NCBI GenBank assembly: GCA_029721435.1
Contig: CM056574.1
Span: forward strand, 73,823,501 to 73,887,500
From: Gymnothorax reevesii
Lineage: Eukaryota; Chordata; Actinopteri; Anguilliformes; Muraenidae
Reading direction: 5' to 3'
DNA length: 64,000 nt
The notes beneath the pieces were generated by a model. The model searched no databases. It had not been told where the DNA came from and saw only the letters and a program-made list of their open reading frames with translations. Positions 63,770 through 64,000 of the stretch are shown in pieces (position 1 is the stretch's first letter; every line of letters begins with the position of its first letter). Position numbers and translations under genes: made by a program.

Positions 63770-64000
63770 AAAGAAGCGTGTTTTCATGAAAGCACGTATA
63801 GCCACAGTTTCAGCGCTCTAGCGCGCTTCCTTACAGAGATAAACGCATCATCACTCGAATTCAGTCATATAGTCACAATTCACTCAAGTTTGTCACTTTC
63901 CCACTGGGTTACACACAGAAAGGACATTTTTGACAGGCAAAATTAAAAAAAAAAAAAGTTTTTGAAAAAGTGCATATCTTCACTTCAGAAGCTTCTATTC
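63770..64000 (+). repeat. Partial D monomer at right window edge
   Basis: This is the first 231 bp of a D monomer (CATCATCACTCG, TTTTTGACAGG, uninterrupted A-tract, CTTCTATTC). It aligns with 58538 at 5,232 bp. The window ends inside the satellite, so the array boundary is not seen on this side. Base 1 is likewise inside the array. Confidence 0.9.

Larger units (their letters stand above)
1..64000 (+). repeat. Tandem satellite array, about 350-bp monomer, 182 complete copies
   Basis: The same unit recurs without a break across the window. The block AAAGAAGC followed by the CACAGTTTCAGCGCTC region can be found at 1, 354, 706, 1057, 1408 and so on to 63770, with spacings of 348-353 bp apart from four of 334-335 bp. 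All copies face the same way. No spacing is large enough to hold an inserted element and no non-repeat sequence lies between copies. Each monomer has, in order, a GC-rich inverted repeat near offset 43, a TTCACT-rich section, an A-tract near offset 176, usually a HindIII site near offset 220, and a GATCTGAAGCTGTT section near offset 290. Uniform orientation, lack of genes and multimeric order are typical of centromeric or heterochromatic satellite; that role is inferred. The monomer start is an arbitrary phase. Confidence 0.98.
59590..64000 (+). repeat. 15-monomer higher-order unit, copy 2, cut by window edge
   Basis: Monomer starts 59590, 59924, 60274, 60609, 60959, 61312, 61665, 62016, 62368, 62719, 63069, 63421 and 63770 follow copy 1 at 5,232 bp almost throughout. 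The array continues past the window. Differences from copy 1 include AAGTTCGTCAC near 60043, CCATTCAAGCAC near 61909 and CCAATCAAAAC near 61925. Confidence 0.87.

Noticed and set aside
1..64000. Recurrent open frames of 60-94 codons that translate to related lysine-rich peptides, as at 504-725, 5043-5327, 16245-16526 and 56904-57155
   Set aside because: They all fall at the same place in the repeat and run through the A-tract, whose length varies from copy to copy and changes the frame. Most monomer lengths are not multiples of three and most copies have stops or shifted frames. There is no start context, domain or codon pattern that suggests selection. They are chance frames repeated by the array.
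1..64000. CRISPR-like array, since repeats are regular
   Set aside because: The unit is about 350 bp and contiguous, with no short repeats separated by unique spacers and no cas genes.
1..64000. Telomeric repeats, tRNA, 5S or other rRNA genes inside the monomer
   Set aside because: No TTAGGG-like run or rRNA segment is visible, and I could not find a convincing pair of internal RNA polymerase III promoter boxes. Tandem 5S arrays have similar unit size, but no 5S-like region could be recognised.
1..64000. Assignment to a named satellite family or species
   Set aside because: Unit size and a HindIII site occur in unrelated animal and plant satellites. I do not recognise the sequence with enough certainty to name it. 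A search against Repbase or Dfam and whole-genome data would be decisive.

Overview
The whole 64 kb window is one uninterrupted tandem satellite array. Every stretch from base 1 to base 64000 belongs to the same roughly 350-bp monomer family, always in the same orientation. Taking the recurring AAAGAAGC as an arbitrary monomer start, I count 182 complete monomers plus a 231-bp partial one at the right edge (mean about 350.4 bp). All are 348-353 bp except four of 334-335 bp that share one 19-bp deletion. I found no protein-coding gene, structural RNA, transposon insertion, CRISPR array, telomere repeat or unique-sequence island. The open frames of 60-94 codons are chance frames through the repeat.

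The content points to eukaryotic constitutive heterochromatin, such as a centromeric, pericentromeric or subtelomeric satellite. The taxon cannot be named from sequence alone. The monomer is moderately AT-rich, has one A-tract of about 7-14 bases, one GC-rich inverted repeat and usually one HindIII site. No CENP-B box is visible.

The array has clear higher-order structure. I define five main monomer classes, A, B, C, D and E, by linked diagnostic variants. In the best-ordered parts they run A B C D E, with lengths near 353, 349, 350, 352 and 350 bp (pentamer about 1,754 bp). Alternate pentamers carry linked alleles (A-cg with B-ggg, then A-ct with B-gag), so the real unit in places is a 10-mer or 11-mer. 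Further classes are F, F', G, B', E' and E2. Several monomers are hybrids that switch class at a definable point.

Layout: 1-6.1 kb, irregular mosaic with local duplications. 6.1-15.9 kb, a 14-monomer unit (4,909 bp) in two tandem copies. 14.2-19.8 kb, an 8-monomer unit (2,802 bp) in two copies, overlapping the end of the previous block. 20.5-30.4 kb, a different 14-monomer unit (4,912-4,913 bp) in two copies. 31.2-38.9 kb, an 11-monomer unit (3,854 bp) in two copies. 38.9-49.1 kb, heptamers, a pentamer and a trimer with longer 15- and 18-monomer echoes. 48.7-54.4 kb, irregular, with 701-bp and 353-bp local duplications. 54.4-64.0 kb, a 15-monomer unit (5,232 bp) with short monomers, one full copy and a second cut by the window edge.

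Class names and block edges are my own, set by eye from diagnostic variants and monomer spacing. No alignment or identity calculation was run.
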